A stretch of DNA of 17,534 nucleotides from an uncultured bacterium. GTDB lineage: Bacteria; Cyanobacteriota; Vampirovibrionia; Gastranaerophilales; Gastranaerophilaceae. Position 1 is the first letter of the stretch. The number at the start of each line of letters is the position of its first letter. The stretch is taken from assembly GCA_937894665.1 (NCBI GenBank), contig CALAWF010000085.1:1-17534 (forward strand), written 5' to 3'. Positions 1 to 8,065 of this stretch are shown here, one piece after another. Position numbers and translations under genes: made by a program. The notes under the pieces are model-generated. The model searched no databases. It was given only the letters and a program-made list of their open reading frames with translations, and had not been told where the DNA came from.

Positions 1-339
1 GAAAAAATGCCACAATCTACATTTGATGAAATTGTTGATAAGTATGTAGAGATGAATGTTGCACACCCGTTCCGTGAAGGAAATGGACGTAGCACCCGCA
101 TTTGGTTAGATTTAATTCTTAAAAATGAACTTGGGAAAGTTGTGGATTGGAGCAAGGTTGATAAGGAAGATTATCTTCTTGCAATGGAACGTAGTCCGAT
201 TAAAAGTTTAGAAATTAAAGAACTTTTGCGAAACGCTCTGACCTCCGAAGTCAATGACCGTGATGTTTATATGAAAGGCATTGATGCAAGCTACAATTAT
301 GAAGGCTATTTTACTTATAAAGCAAGTGATTTATTATAA
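1..339 (+). CDS. fic: Fic-domain protein adenylyltransferase, class III type (5' end outside window)
   Basis: Fic enzymes transfer AMP (sometimes other phosphate-containing groups) from a nucleotide to a hydroxyl side chain of a target protein. The Fic motif HPFREGNGRSTR is encoded at 64-99, with the catalytic His, the acidic metal ligand and both Arg residues present. Near the C-terminus, 289-306 encode S-Y-N-Y-E-G, which fits the (S/T)xxxE(G/N) inhibitory-helix motif. Its C-terminal position defines class III Fic proteins (NmFic type), where the Glu blocks productive ATP binding and oligomer state controls activity. The frame is open from base 1, and the family carries about 80-100 residues before this point, so the ATG at position 7 is most likely an internal Met and the true start lies off the left edge. 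The next gene follows after 56 bases on the same strand and may be co-transcribed. The family call is firm; the target protein is unknown. Confidence 0.93.
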   Translation, partial: EKMPQSTFDEIVDKYVEMNVAHPFREGNGRSTRIWLDLILKNELGKVVDWSKVDKEDYLLAMERSPIKSLEIKELLRNALTSEVNDRDVYMKGIDASYNYEGYFTYKASDLL

Positions 340-395
340 ACATTTTCCGCTTTTTGATTGATGACATTGGGTTTTATGGATTGTAGTATTTTATT

Positions 396-1058
396 ATGGT
401 AACAAATTTTGATTTTTTGAAATCTGTGGATAAGAACTTGTTCGAAATAATTACGGAAGCTGAAAAACTTTATCGTGATGAATATTTTGAACAATGTATG
501 GGACAAGCCAGACGTTTTGGAGAACACGTTTGTAAACAAGTATTGGGCAAAAATCGAACAAGCGAAAATACTTTTGACCAAATGCTTGCGACTCTCAAAG
601 ACAAAGGTAATGGCTCTGAACAAGAAAAAGAATTTGTGAATGATTTATATTTTCTAAAAAAACATGGTAATGAATCCGTCCACTCTGCAAAGGTTAAAAA
701 AGACGGAATGGAAGCTCTTGAATGCCTGCAACGAGCATTTGAAGTGGGAATAAATTATGCTGTTTATAACAAAAAAGCTAAATCAAGTATCTTAAAACTT
801 AGATACGATACAGAACTTTTAGTTACGGGTAAAAAGTCTAAAAAATCTCTTTCTGAAAAATATTTAGAAGAAAAAGCGAAAGAAAAAAGTTTTACCAAAC
901 GTAAAACCCAACCTAAGAACAAAAAGTCTAAGGCATTGAAAAAACAAGTTTATTCAATGAAATCAGAATCCGGAACAAAAGGAATTCCATTTTACTGGAT
1001 TTTGGTTGGATTTTCTTTTGTTGTGGCTGTAGTTGTTATGCTGATATTGGTTTTATAG
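396..1058 (+). CDS. HEPN/DUF4145-like protein with C-terminal membrane anchor
   Basis: This is a 220-residue protein in three parts. Residues 1-125 are helical and resemble the DUF4145/HEPN-type domain often found at the N-terminus of type I restriction R subunits. The recognisable parts are FLKSVDKNLFEII, the ARRFGEHVCKQVL helix and KKHGNESVH at 88-96, which matches the usual RKxGNxxxH pattern but has Lys in place of Arg. Residues 145-190 are a strongly basic Lys-rich linker, and residues 197-220 form one hydrophobic segment ending at the stop codon, as in tail-anchored proteins. No Shine-Dalgarno site precedes the ATG, but no better start is visible. It follows the Fic gene by 56 bases and may share its transcript. 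With the Arg missing, RNase activity is doubtful and a binding role is more likely. Its function is unknown; the domain call is by pattern only. Confidence 0.75.
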   Translation: MVTNFDFLKSVDKNLFEIITEAEKLYRDEYFEQCMGQARRFGEHVCKQVLGKNRTSENTFDQMLATLKDKGNGSEQEKEFVNDLYFLKKHGNESVHSAKVKKDGMEALECLQRAFEVGINYAVYNKKAKSSILKLRYDTELLVTGKKSKKSLSEKYLEEKAKEKSFTKRKTQPKNKKSKALKKQVYSMKSESGTKGIPFYWILVGFSFVVAVVVMLILVL

Positions 1059-1062
1059 ATTT

Positions 1063-1995
1063 TTATCTGTAATCTATGTAATCTTTCCAGTAATTATTTT
1101 GACGGGTCATTGTTTTCCCTCTTGCAGAAGTGCCTGTATTTTCTTTAGTAACTCCGCCTTCTTTCCAATTCATAGCCGCAACATTTTCGATTGGTTCATT
1201 AAAATAGCACCAGTCTAGTCCTGAACCGGAGCCTTTTTTGAACCCTTTTGATGCTGGAGTATCATTGCTTCGACTACCTTGTGAAATTGCATTTAAATCG
1301 CAGGTGATAAATTGACCTGTATAGTTGTCTGTGTGAGGCTCATTGGGGTCTTCATCATTGATATAAACGGCCATTTCTTTAGCTGTCATAGGTTTAAACA
1401 TAAAAATATCTACATTCATTTTGTTTGGTGCTGCAGTTCCATTTATATCAACACAGATAAACTGGTTTTCCCCGTTAAACGTCCAGAGTCTTCCTTTAGA
1501 ATCTGTCCAAATTCCACCGTTATCACAAACTAAAGCACTCCTATTTGCTAAGTTTTGTTGGAAAAATTTAGGTCCTTGAGGTGCTCCGGCATCTTTGTAG
1601 ATTTCTCTCATTTTTGCTGCGATGCCGTTGTCAGAGTTTGAGTCTTTGTCAAAAGGTGCTCCTCCCGGAATATATGACATGAATTCGCTTGCCCAACGTA
1701 GTGTTCCGCTGTATTGATTTTCTCCTGCTGCTGTTTGGGCTCCGCATTTGAATTTTGAGGCACTTCCATAGACACAAGAATACGCAAATTCGCCAACATC
1801 ACCTTTTTCAAGGTTCATTCTTGCCCCGATTTCTTTAATTTCACTGTATGTAGAGCGGAATTGTTGTTCCAAAACTTTGCCTCGATAATTGTAAGCTAAA
1901 GTTGGAATAGTTATTGCTGCAACCGAACCTAAAAGCCCTATCGTTATCAATATTTCAGCTAATGTAAAGCCATATTTTTTATGCCAAAAACTCAC
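1063..1995 (-). CDS. Type IV prepilin-like / type II secretion pseudopilin-like protein
   Basis: The N-terminus has the class III prepilin signal: a short basic leader, Gly, then FTLAEILITIGLLGSVAAIT. PilD-type peptidase would cut between Gly and Phe, and the Glu at +5 needed for assembly is present. The hydrophobic helix that follows would anchor and polymerise the protein. The remaining ~270 residues form a Cys-containing, Gly/Asn-rich head with a CVDINGTAAPN segment that recurs (as CVDINGVDRPN) in the second prepilin-like protein of this window. The head is larger than a typical major pilin (~150 aa), so this is probably a minor pilin or pseudopilin-like surface protein. The start is uncertain. 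GTG at 1995 gives a 9-residue leader but lies 13 bases from the GAGG site (2009-2012); TTG at 2007 lies only 1 base from it. It converges with the gene ending at 1058, leaving a 4-base gap. Confidence 0.88.
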   Translation of the reverse strand: MSFWHKKYGFTLAEILITIGLLGSVAAITIPTLAYNYRGKVLEQQFRSTYSEIKEIGARMNLEKGDVGEFAYSCVYGSASKFKCGAQTAAGENQYSGTLRWASEFMSYIPGGAPFDKDSNSDNGIAAKMREIYKDAGAPQGPKFFQQNLANRSALVCDNGGIWTDSKGRLWTFNGENQFICVDINGTAAPNKMNVDIFMFKPMTAKEMAVYINDEDPNEPHTDNYTGQFITCDLNAISQGSRSNDTPASKGFKKGSGSGLDWCYFNEPIENVAAMNWKEGGVTKENTGTSARGKTMTRQNNYWKDYIDYR

Positions 1996-2034
1996 GATTA
2001 TAACCAATCCTCATAAACTTCCAATAACATATTT

Positions 2035-2063
2035 ATTATAACGTATTTTGAGTGCAAAGTCTA
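2035..2063 (-). promoter_or_regulatory. Promoter of the minus-strand prepilin-like gene
   Basis: Read on the minus strand, TAGACT (2063-2058) is followed by a 17-base spacer and a perfect TATAAT (2040-2035). Transcription would begin near 2028, giving a leader of about 33 bases that contains the GAGG site at 2012-2009. Confidence 0.55.
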
Positions 2064-2088
2064 GGGTTTCGGTTAGGCTAAAATTGGT

Positions 2089-2307
2089 TTAGTGGTTTGG
2101 ATTTTTTCTTTCAAATTTTAAATCGTAACCGAGAATATCTGCAATGAGTAGCATTTCTCGATGAGTGATAGTTTCATTGCGGAGTTTGTTTGACAGATTT
2201 TGCATCGAATATGGTTTGCCCAATCTTTTGGATAATGCTTCAGCCAGTTCTGTCAAATTAACATTGACATCCAATAATATTTTTTTCAAATCATTCATTA
2301 TTGACAT
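2089..2307 (-). CDS. Small helix-turn-helix (XRE/Cro-like) DNA-binding protein
   Basis: This is a 72-residue protein that is almost all predicted helix. A recognition-helix-like region reads LTELAEALSKRLGKPYSMQNLSNKLRNE when read in parts (LTELAEAL, then SMQNLSNKL), resembling phage-type small repressors in which the second helix carries QNLSNK. A second helical unit (HREMLLIADILGYDLKF) follows. The ATG has a GGAG site 8 bases upstream, and a TATAAT (2340-2335) lies further up. It sits between two prepilin-like genes on opposite strands and starts in the same 130-base region as the second one, so it could regulate one or both; that is a guess from position. No partner domain or cofactor site is visible. 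Confidence 0.72.
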   Translation of the reverse strand: MSIMNDLKKILLDVNVNLTELAEALSKRLGKPYSMQNLSNKLRNETITHREMLLIADILGYDLKFERKNPNH

Positions 2308-2380
2308 TGTTTTAACTCCATTTATTCATTTAAAATTATATAAATCCATTGATAATTTAACGAATAAATTTCACTCTTCA

Positions 2381-2408
2381 TTGACTTATAAATAAATTAA
2401 TGTAAAAA
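2381..2408 (+). promoter_or_regulatory. Possible promoter of the plus-strand prepilin-like gene
   Basis: TTGACT (2381-2386) is followed after 16 bases by TAAAAA (2403-2408), a weak -10 match. It lies in the AT-rich region between divergent genes, about 30 bases before the TTG start at 2438. Confidence 0.3.
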
Positions 2409-2437
2409 TAAATATATACGTTTAATGAGGTAACATT

Positions 2438-3172
2438 TTGAAAAATTTATTTAATGGTTTTACTTTGGCGGAAGTATTGATTACTTTGGGGATAATTGGA
2501 GTTGTTGTGGCGATTACTATTCCAACATTGATGGCAAATTTGAGGGCAACAAAGTTAAAATCCCAATTTGAGAAGACTTATGCAGATTTAAATGTTGCTT
2601 CTCGGGCATTTTACGCAGATAACGATATGTCTTTTAGAGAATATCAAGATTCACAATATGATGGATTATCATATGGCAGTACAAAATCTTTAAAGTACTT
2701 CATGACATATTTTAAAGGACATTCATCTCAAGGTTCGGTAAGAACATTTGAAACGACAAGAGGCTTAAAAAATCTAAATCTAAATGGTCAAGAAATGGCT
2801 CAATGGGCTTGTGATCAATCTGAAATGGAAATGGATATTTCTGGAAGATTATTTTCAATGGATGATAATGCTGCCCGATACAATCTACCAACAGGACCCA
2901 AAATTTGTGTTGATATAAATGGAGTAGATAGACCTAATAAATGGGGAGTTGATAGATTTGTATTTGTATTTACTGACACCGCAGCTGTTGTCCCATATAC
3001 TGGTACTTCTTGGAGTGATGTAAATGCACAACAAACAGATGAAAGCATCATTGCCCAATATTGCAGCAGTTCAACCACAACACCCGCCCATACTTGTGCC
3101 TATTTTGCTCATAAGAATATAAGTCCGACCGGAAAAGGCGACTACTGGCATGATTTCTTGCGTGGGAAGTAG
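2438..3172 (+). CDS. Type IV prepilin-like / type II secretion pseudopilin-like protein
   Basis: This 244-residue protein has a 7-residue leader ending in Gly, then FTLAEVLITLGIIGVVVA, the prepilin cleavage and polymerisation helix, with Glu at +5. The TTG start is well supported: GAGG (2427-2430) is 7 bases upstream, and the leader (M-K-N-L-F-N-G) is the expected length. The head domain contains Cys residues and CVDINGVDRPN. It ends in a YWHDFLRGK-like tail that mirrors the YWKDYIDYR tail of the other prepilin-like protein, so the two are distant paralogues. No pilus assembly genes (pilB, pilC, pilQ, pilD) are in the window, so these are orphan substrates of machinery encoded elsewhere. A minor pilin or pseudopilin-like surface protein is most likely. 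Confidence 0.88.
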   Translation: MKNLFNGFTLAEVLITLGIIGVVVAITIPTLMANLRATKLKSQFEKTYADLNVASRAFYADNDMSFREYQDSQYDGLSYGSTKSLKYFMTYFKGHSSQGSVRTFETTRGLKNLNLNGQEMAQWACDQSEMEMDISGRLFSMDDNAARYNLPTGPKICVDINGVDRPNKWGVDRFVFVFTDTAAVVPYTGTSWSDVNAQQTDESIIAQYCSSSTTTPAHTCAYFAHKNISPTGKGDYWHDFLRGK

Positions 3173-3278
3173 TTAAAAGGCTATAAGTTGGTTTTAAGAG
3201 AAAAGGAATAAGGGAATAGGTTCGTTACCAAAAGGCTTAAAGGCACTATGGCACTAAGGTCTTTATGTTTTATTATGC

Positions 3279-3424
3279 CATTCTGAGGGGTTTATAATTA
3301 GAATAACAAAATAACATTGCAAATTTACCCGAAGAATCTCTGACTGAACGCACTAGCTAGAGATGCTGAAACAAGTTTGACAAATTTGTCTAGTCAGAGA
3401 TACTTCGCTACGCTCAGTATGACG
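3279..3424. repeat. MITE/REP-like imperfect inverted repeat
   Basis: Bases 3330-3345 and 3392-3407 are inverted repeats of each other with 15 of 16 positions matching (left arm CGAAGAATCTCTGACT). Outside them, 3279-3287 (CATTCTGAG) and 3413-3421 (CTCAGTATG) pair at 8 of 9 positions. The right outer arm is continuous with its inner arm (..TTCGCTACGCTCAG..), while the left outer and inner arms are separated by about 42 unrelated AT-rich bases, suggesting an indel in one copy arm. Between the inner arms lie smaller palindromes (CTAGCTAG at 3353-3360; ACAAATTTGT at 3380-3389). Its higher G+C and nested symmetry are typical of dispersed intergenic elements. No transposase is present. Confidence 0.65.
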
Positions 3425-3442
3425 ACCTAGGCTAGGGGTTTG

Positions 3443-3460
3443 GGGGCGTTGCTATGCCCC
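3443..3460. repeat. Short GC-rich hairpin in the gene-free region
   Basis: GGGGC (3443-3447) pairs with GCCCC (3456-3460) around an 8-base loop. No T-run follows on either strand, so it is not a classical intrinsic terminator, although it lies just past the stop of the minus-strand AsmA-like gene. Together with the MITE-like element it is all that I can see in 3173-3504. Confidence 0.35.
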
Positions 3461-3504
3461 GAATTCGTTATATCAAGAAATCTATTGGTTAGAGATATGC
3501 TTTT

Positions 3505-6500
3505 CTAATTCTTAATCCAACGGAAGCTCTTTACGTAATTACTGCCGTTAATATCACCGAAAATATCCGCCTTAAATACTCTCAAAACATTTGATTTATC
3601 AAAATTAGGAATTTTATTTATCTTACTTGTTGATGATGGGTTAACTTCATTGATGTTTATTCCTGGGATTGTGTTGAATAATCTGTTCAATGAAGAGTTT
3701 CCAATCTTGCCAAGTAATGTTGAGAAGTTTTTAGACAAACTTCCATAAACTTCCATATTTGCTACAAATGTTGACAAGTTATAATCCCCTGTCATATACA
3801 TATTCAAGTCTTTACCGCTAGAATATACGTTGATTTCATTTGCTATGCCGTTTTCAACATTTATATCTCCGCTGATTTTGTCAAAGTTTCCTGTTTTCAA
3901 TGGTGTGATTAAATCAATAATTCCGTTAATTGAAAGTCCTGTAATTCCACCTGTGATTAAGTTTCCGGCTTTTAGAAGATATTCTAATGATCCAAGTTTT
4001 GGCATTCTGCCATCTCGAACTTCAAAATTACCACCACCTGATAGTGTATTTACGCAATCAACGCTTGACAATCCGTTGCATGATAAGTGCATATCACCTG
4101 TTACGTGTCCATACATTTGTCCTGGGAGGTCAAAGAAGTTTTCACTGATAATTTGAGCATCTGCATTGTTAATTCTCATTTCAGCGTTACCGCTTGAAGA
4201 TTTTAGGTCATAAATTATTTTTCCATCTACATCCCCATTTGCGATATTGAAATGGTAATTATTTATTCTTGCTACATTATCTTCTCCCAATGTCATATTT
4301 GAAGAGAAGTTTGTTGCAGTTGCTTTTTTGATTAAAATTTTATCTGCATTAACTTGTGCATTTTTAATAATTATCTGGTCAATAGGCATTGGAATTTGAG
4401 TTGATGAAGTCGGCAAGTGTTTGTTTCTTGTGCTGTCAGCTTCAAAATCACTCAACGCTTGAGTTATAACGTTCAAATTAAGTTCATCCATTTGAACATT
4501 AATATCATCAATTACAATTGGTGGAGTCGGATTATTAACAATCTTGGCTTTCATTATTATATCGTTTGTCAAAATTACTCCTTTAGACAAAACGTTGATA
4601 TAATCGTTTTGGAAACCGATATTAATATCTCTGATTGTTGCATCAAGAAGTGGAATATCAATACTTGAGATATTCAAATCTCCCAAAATTTTTGGGGCTA
4701 AAGATGTACCATTGATAGTTATATCTGTTGTGAATACCCCTTGTTTAATAGTCGGTTTTTTCAACAAAACATTGAAAATTTTCGCATTTGTCGGGTTATA
4801 GGTTTTAACTTTGAAATTTTTAAAACCCAGAACATTATTTTTTAAAAGTGAAATATCGCCTGATGCCACAAGTTGGTTTTGTATAGATTTTTTCTGGCTT
4901 TGGGACATAATTGTTTGGTTATACTTCAACGAATCAATATGAACTGAATTTGGTCTAAGCACGGTATCGGAAACAACTGAAACCGGATTTGTTGTCAATT
5001 CTCCTGTACTAACAGCACCATTTGCAGCCCCTGCTAAAGTTGCTCCCATGTAGTAAATTGAAGAGTTTTCACCAATGTTCAAGTTTGAATGAGCTGAAAC
5101 TCTATCGATAGGACCTCTCAATTTTGAATTGAAATTTATATCTCCTTTTAATTTTACAGGATAAACAGATTTGTTGTTTATAAATCTGTCAAAAAATGCT
5201 TGCGTTGGTTTTGCACTGACCAAAAGGTTTAGTTTTGGTAATCCAAATACATCTGCAACACTACCGTCCACAAAAACAGGCATTGAACTTACTCGAGAAT
5301 TTACACGTTTAAGGTAAAGTGTATCTCCTCGCATATTGGCTTCGCCGTTAAGGATTCTTACAACCGCTCCAAGTGGTTTATAAACAAAACTTGTATCTTT
5401 TAGGTTTGTGTTGGACCAGATTTTGCCGTTTTTGATATTACCGTTTATGTCAACAATACCTTTCAAATCCGTAATGTTATCAAGCTGTGTGGCATATTGT
5501 TTTGGTAATTTAACTTGCTTTTTAATTTCATTCACAGAACTTATATCAAAGTTTTTGAAATTAAATACCGCATCCGCAATGGTCATTGAGTTGTAAATAT
5601 CAGACATTGTAAGAGTTAAATTGAACGGGTTGTTATTGAATAAACCTTTCAAATTGGAAGTTTTTAAAACTCCGTTCCGAATAGTGAAAGTTCCGCCGTT
5701 CAAACGAATTGGGGCGTTTGTATTCATATTCGGGATAAATTTTCCGTCAACTTTTACCTTGTCATAATCAAGCTGTCCGCCATCGGCAATTCCTTTATAA
5801 GACCCGACAAAAGAGGCATTTAGCATACCGATTTCTTTTTTGAATGGCATTTCTGTTGTTGGATATAACAAGTCGTTACAATCTTTAATTGCAAATTTTT
5901 GAGATTTTGCAATTAAATCAATTTGATTTTTTTCGCCTGTACCTTTTACGTAAATTTTTGAATTTCGAACAAATCCGTTGACATCATAATCAGAATTATA
6001 TTTGTCAAAATTTACAACCCCATTTACATTTGTAAACGGTAAAAATGTATCCTGCATAACGGTTGTAGCATTGTGCAGAGTTACTGTACCTTTTGAAAAT
6101 AAATCTTCGTTAAAGACTACTTCGTCAGCATTTTTAACTTTGCCATAAATATGCAAAAATACATCTGCAACACCTGTCGGGTGTGTGAAAGGTGCAATAG
6201 CTTTTTGAACATCAACCAAAATTGGAGATGTATTGATTGTTTTTACAAGTTTTTGGATATTTTGACCTTTTGCGGTAACATAAACATTCAAATCTCCAAG
6301 AACAACACAATTCCCTTTGATTTCTACAGGTTTTCCATTGATAAATGCCTTGTAAGAACGGAAATTAACTTTTGTGTCATCAAAAACAACTTCACCGGAA
6401 CCGTTATTCAATACCAAGTTGTGAACATCATTGAATGATGCTGTTGCATTTCGGAAGGTAATTTTGCCCCAAATGTGCGGATCAACTTTTTTACCTGCTG

Positions 6501-8007
6501 AGTGCATATCAATATTTCCAACTCCGGCAATTTTCATCATTGGAACCGGTCCAAGTTGGAATTTCAAAATTTCATGCAAAGGATTTAAAACTTCTTCTGC
6601 CGGTGCTAAAACAACGGAATCAGTACTTTTGATGTTAAGTTCAGAGTATTTAGAACCATCAATTTTAACTTTTCCTTTAACTGTTACATTTTGTCCTACA
6701 GAGGTTGGCACAAAAACATCTAAATCCATCAACTGTTCATTGAAACCTAAGTCAATACTTGCATTTGCCGGAGCTCCACGCAAAGGTTTAATCAAATATG
6801 CGTTGCGGAGTTTTACGTTTCCTTTTACGTGCGGTCTATTTGCTTTGCCCTTGAAAGATACTTGACCTTCTCCATCGCCATAGAACACATACTTTTTCAA
6901 CTTGTACAAATTGAAATCAGGTAACAATGTTTCAGACCCCGGAAGAATTGCAACCACATCTTCCAAACGGGTATTTTCAACTTTTGCCGTGATGTTTAAA
7001 TTTGGAAACTTTTCTCCGATATTATAAATTTTTCCATCTACAAATGCGTGAATTTTATCAGATTGCAAGCTTGTATTTTCAAAATGGATTCCGTTTTCAA
7101 TCGTTCTAAAATTCAATTTTGCGGTCAATTCTTTTGGATAAATTATAGATGAAGCCTTGTCCTTGCCTTCGATTGCAAGATTATTTGTTCTTAAGGTTGA
7201 TTCAATTTTTTTATGACCGAATTTATCCGGAGTTGTTGACGCAGAATAATTTACTATCCCGCTCATCTTTTTAATTTTGCCCGAACTCAAGATATTCACG
7301 TAATCAGAAATTGAAGCCAAGTCAAAGTTGTCAATTCGTCCCATAATCATCAATTGATCTTCAGTGAAATGATTCAATGGAAAATCAAGAGAAATATCGC
7401 TCATAAAATCTGTTGATTTTTCCCCGACAGTAAAACTTCCTTCTGTTGCAAATTTTATGTGTTTATTCTGAACATATTTGCCGTGTTCTAAATATTTACC
7501 TTGGAGTTTTACTTGTTGATTGTTGAGCTTGTCGTTTAATGAAATATTATATTGACCTAAATTCCAATCAATTTTATCAAGAGTAAATTTGTTATCTTTT
7601 TTGAACTTGAAATCTAACGGGTATTGTCCAAGTAAGAATTTTGAATCTTTAGTTAGGACAAAATTAATATCCTCTTTGGTAGAAGAAACATTTGCAATTT
7701 CAATTTTCTTAAACAAAAGAGGGAATAGTTTAATTTTTAATTGCGGATTGTCTATAGAAAGAGCTTTTGTTCCATCCGAATTTAGGATAGAAATGTTATC
7801 ACTTTTAATCCAAACAGACGGAAAACTCCCCATAGAAAGGTTGGGAGTTCCTATATCTACAATGAATCCTGAATTTTCAAAAACCTTTTGTTCTATAAAA
7901 CTTTTATGAGATTTGATATTAACAATAGCAGGAATACCCCACGTATAAAACCCGCAGGTTACAGCCAAAATTCCCGTTAAAGTTAATACTTTCCATTTTC
8001 TCTTCAT
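3505..8007 (-). CDS. Giant AsmA/TamB-like envelope protein (repeating beta-groove type)
   Basis: This is a 1500-residue protein. Residues 1-6 are basic and about 7-27 form one hydrophobic segment, an uncleaved inner-membrane anchor. Almost everything after that is short alternating beta-strands of the kind LNLNIxAKxxN, GxVNFD and VxVKGKVxIDGS, with no enzymatic motif. Around residues 1320-1440, an AsmA-type C-terminal module appears: LSGGGNFEVRDGRM, then LxGxITG..INGxID, then GNFDKISGDINVENGI and a final strand set. AsmA, YhdP and TamB proteins of this build span the periplasm as a hydrophobic groove and carry phospholipid to the outer membrane (TamB also aids outer-membrane protein insertion). 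By analogy this protein bridges inner and outer membranes. It lies 58 bases after rubrerythrin but has its own strong promoter. No Shine-Dalgarno site precedes the ATG. Family is fairly sure; which subfamily is not. Confidence 0.8.
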   Translation of the reverse strand: MKRKWKVLTLTGILAVTCGFYTWGIPAIVNIKSHKSFIEQKVFENSGFIVDIGTPNLSMGSFPSVWIKSDNISILNSDGTKALSIDNPQLKIKLFPLLFKKIEIANVSSTKEDINFVLTKDSKFLLGQYPLDFKFKKDNKFTLDKIDWNLGQYNISLNDKLNNQQVKLQGKYLEHGKYVQNKHIKFATEGSFTVGEKSTDFMSDISLDFPLNHFTEDQLMIMGRIDNFDLASISDYVNILSSGKIKKMSGIVNYSASTTPDKFGHKKIESTLRTNNLAIEGKDKASSIIYPKELTAKLNFRTIENGIHFENTSLQSDKIHAFVDGKIYNIGEKFPNLNITAKVENTRLEDVVAILPGSETLLPDFNLYKLKKYVFYGDGEGQVSFKGKANRPHVKGNVKLRNAYLIKPLRGAPANASIDLGFNEQLMDLDVFVPTSVGQNVTVKGKVKIDGSKYSELNIKSTDSVVLAPAEEVLNPLHEILKFQLGPVPMMKIAGVGNIDMHSAGKKVDPHIWGKITFRNATASFNDVHNLVLNNGSGEVVFDDTKVNFRSYKAFINGKPVEIKGNCVVLGDLNVYVTAKGQNIQKLVKTINTSPILVDVQKAIAPFTHPTGVADVFLHIYGKVKNADEVVFNEDLFSKGTVTLHNATTVMQDTFLPFTNVNGVVNFDKYNSDYDVNGFVRNSKIYVKGTGEKNQIDLIAKSQKFAIKDCNDLLYPTTEMPFKKEIGMLNASFVGSYKGIADGGQLDYDKVKVDGKFIPNMNTNAPIRLNGGTFTIRNGVLKTSNLKGLFNNNPFNLTLTMSDIYNSMTIADAVFNFKNFDISSVNEIKKQVKLPKQYATQLDNITDLKGIVDINGNIKNGKIWSNTNLKDTSFVYKPLGAVVRILNGEANMRGDTLYLKRVNSRVSSMPVFVDGSVADVFGLPKLNLLVSAKPTQAFFDRFINNKSVYPVKLKGDINFNSKLRGPIDRVSAHSNLNIGENSSIYYMGATLAGAANGAVSTGELTTNPVSVVSDTVLRPNSVHIDSLKYNQTIMSQSQKKSIQNQLVASGDISLLKNNVLGFKNFKVKTYNPTNAKIFNVLLKKPTIKQGVFTTDITINGTSLAPKILGDLNISSIDIPLLDATIRDINIGFQNDYINVLSKGVILTNDIIMKAKIVNNPTPPIVIDDINVQMDELNLNVITQALSDFEADSTRNKHLPTSSTQIPMPIDQIIIKNAQVNADKILIKKATATNFSSNMTLGEDNVARINNYHFNIANGDVDGKIIYDLKSSSGNAEMRINNADAQIISENFFDLPGQMYGHVTGDMHLSCNGLSSVDCVNTLSGGGNFEVRDGRMPKLGSLEYLLKAGNLITGGITGLSINGIIDLITPLKTGNFDKISGDINVENGIANEINVYSSGKDLNMYMTGDYNLSTFVANMEVYGSLSKNFSTLLGKIGNSSLNRLFNTIPGININEVNPSSTSKINKIPNFDKSNVLRVFKADIFGDINGSNYVKSFRWIKN

Positions 8008-8016
8008 ATTATAAGT

Positions 8017-8046
8017 ATTATAGTATAATATGCCGTTTTAGTGCAA
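8017..8046 (-). promoter_or_regulatory. Promoter of the AsmA-like gene, predicting an almost leaderless mRNA
   Basis: On the minus strand TTGCAC (8046-8041) is followed by 18 bases and a perfect TATAAT (8022-8017). The expected start of transcription is near 8010, only about 3 bases before the ATG at 8007, and no ribosome binding site precedes the ATG. A second TATAAT lies at 8013-8008, directly against the ATG. Confidence 0.6.
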
Positions 8047-8065
8047 TATAAAAACTCCTCCAAAT

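Noticed and set aside
1055..1077. A 7-base inverted repeat between the convergent genes ending at 1058 and 1063
   Set aside because: The stem is AT-rich with a 9-base loop and no proper T-run on either side, so I do not call a terminator.
3830..6865. Several plus-strand open frames of 60-144 codons opposite the AsmA-like gene
   Set aside because: They lie wholly antisense to a convincing 1500-codon gene, lack ribosome sites and have no recognisable domains; they arise from its codon bias.
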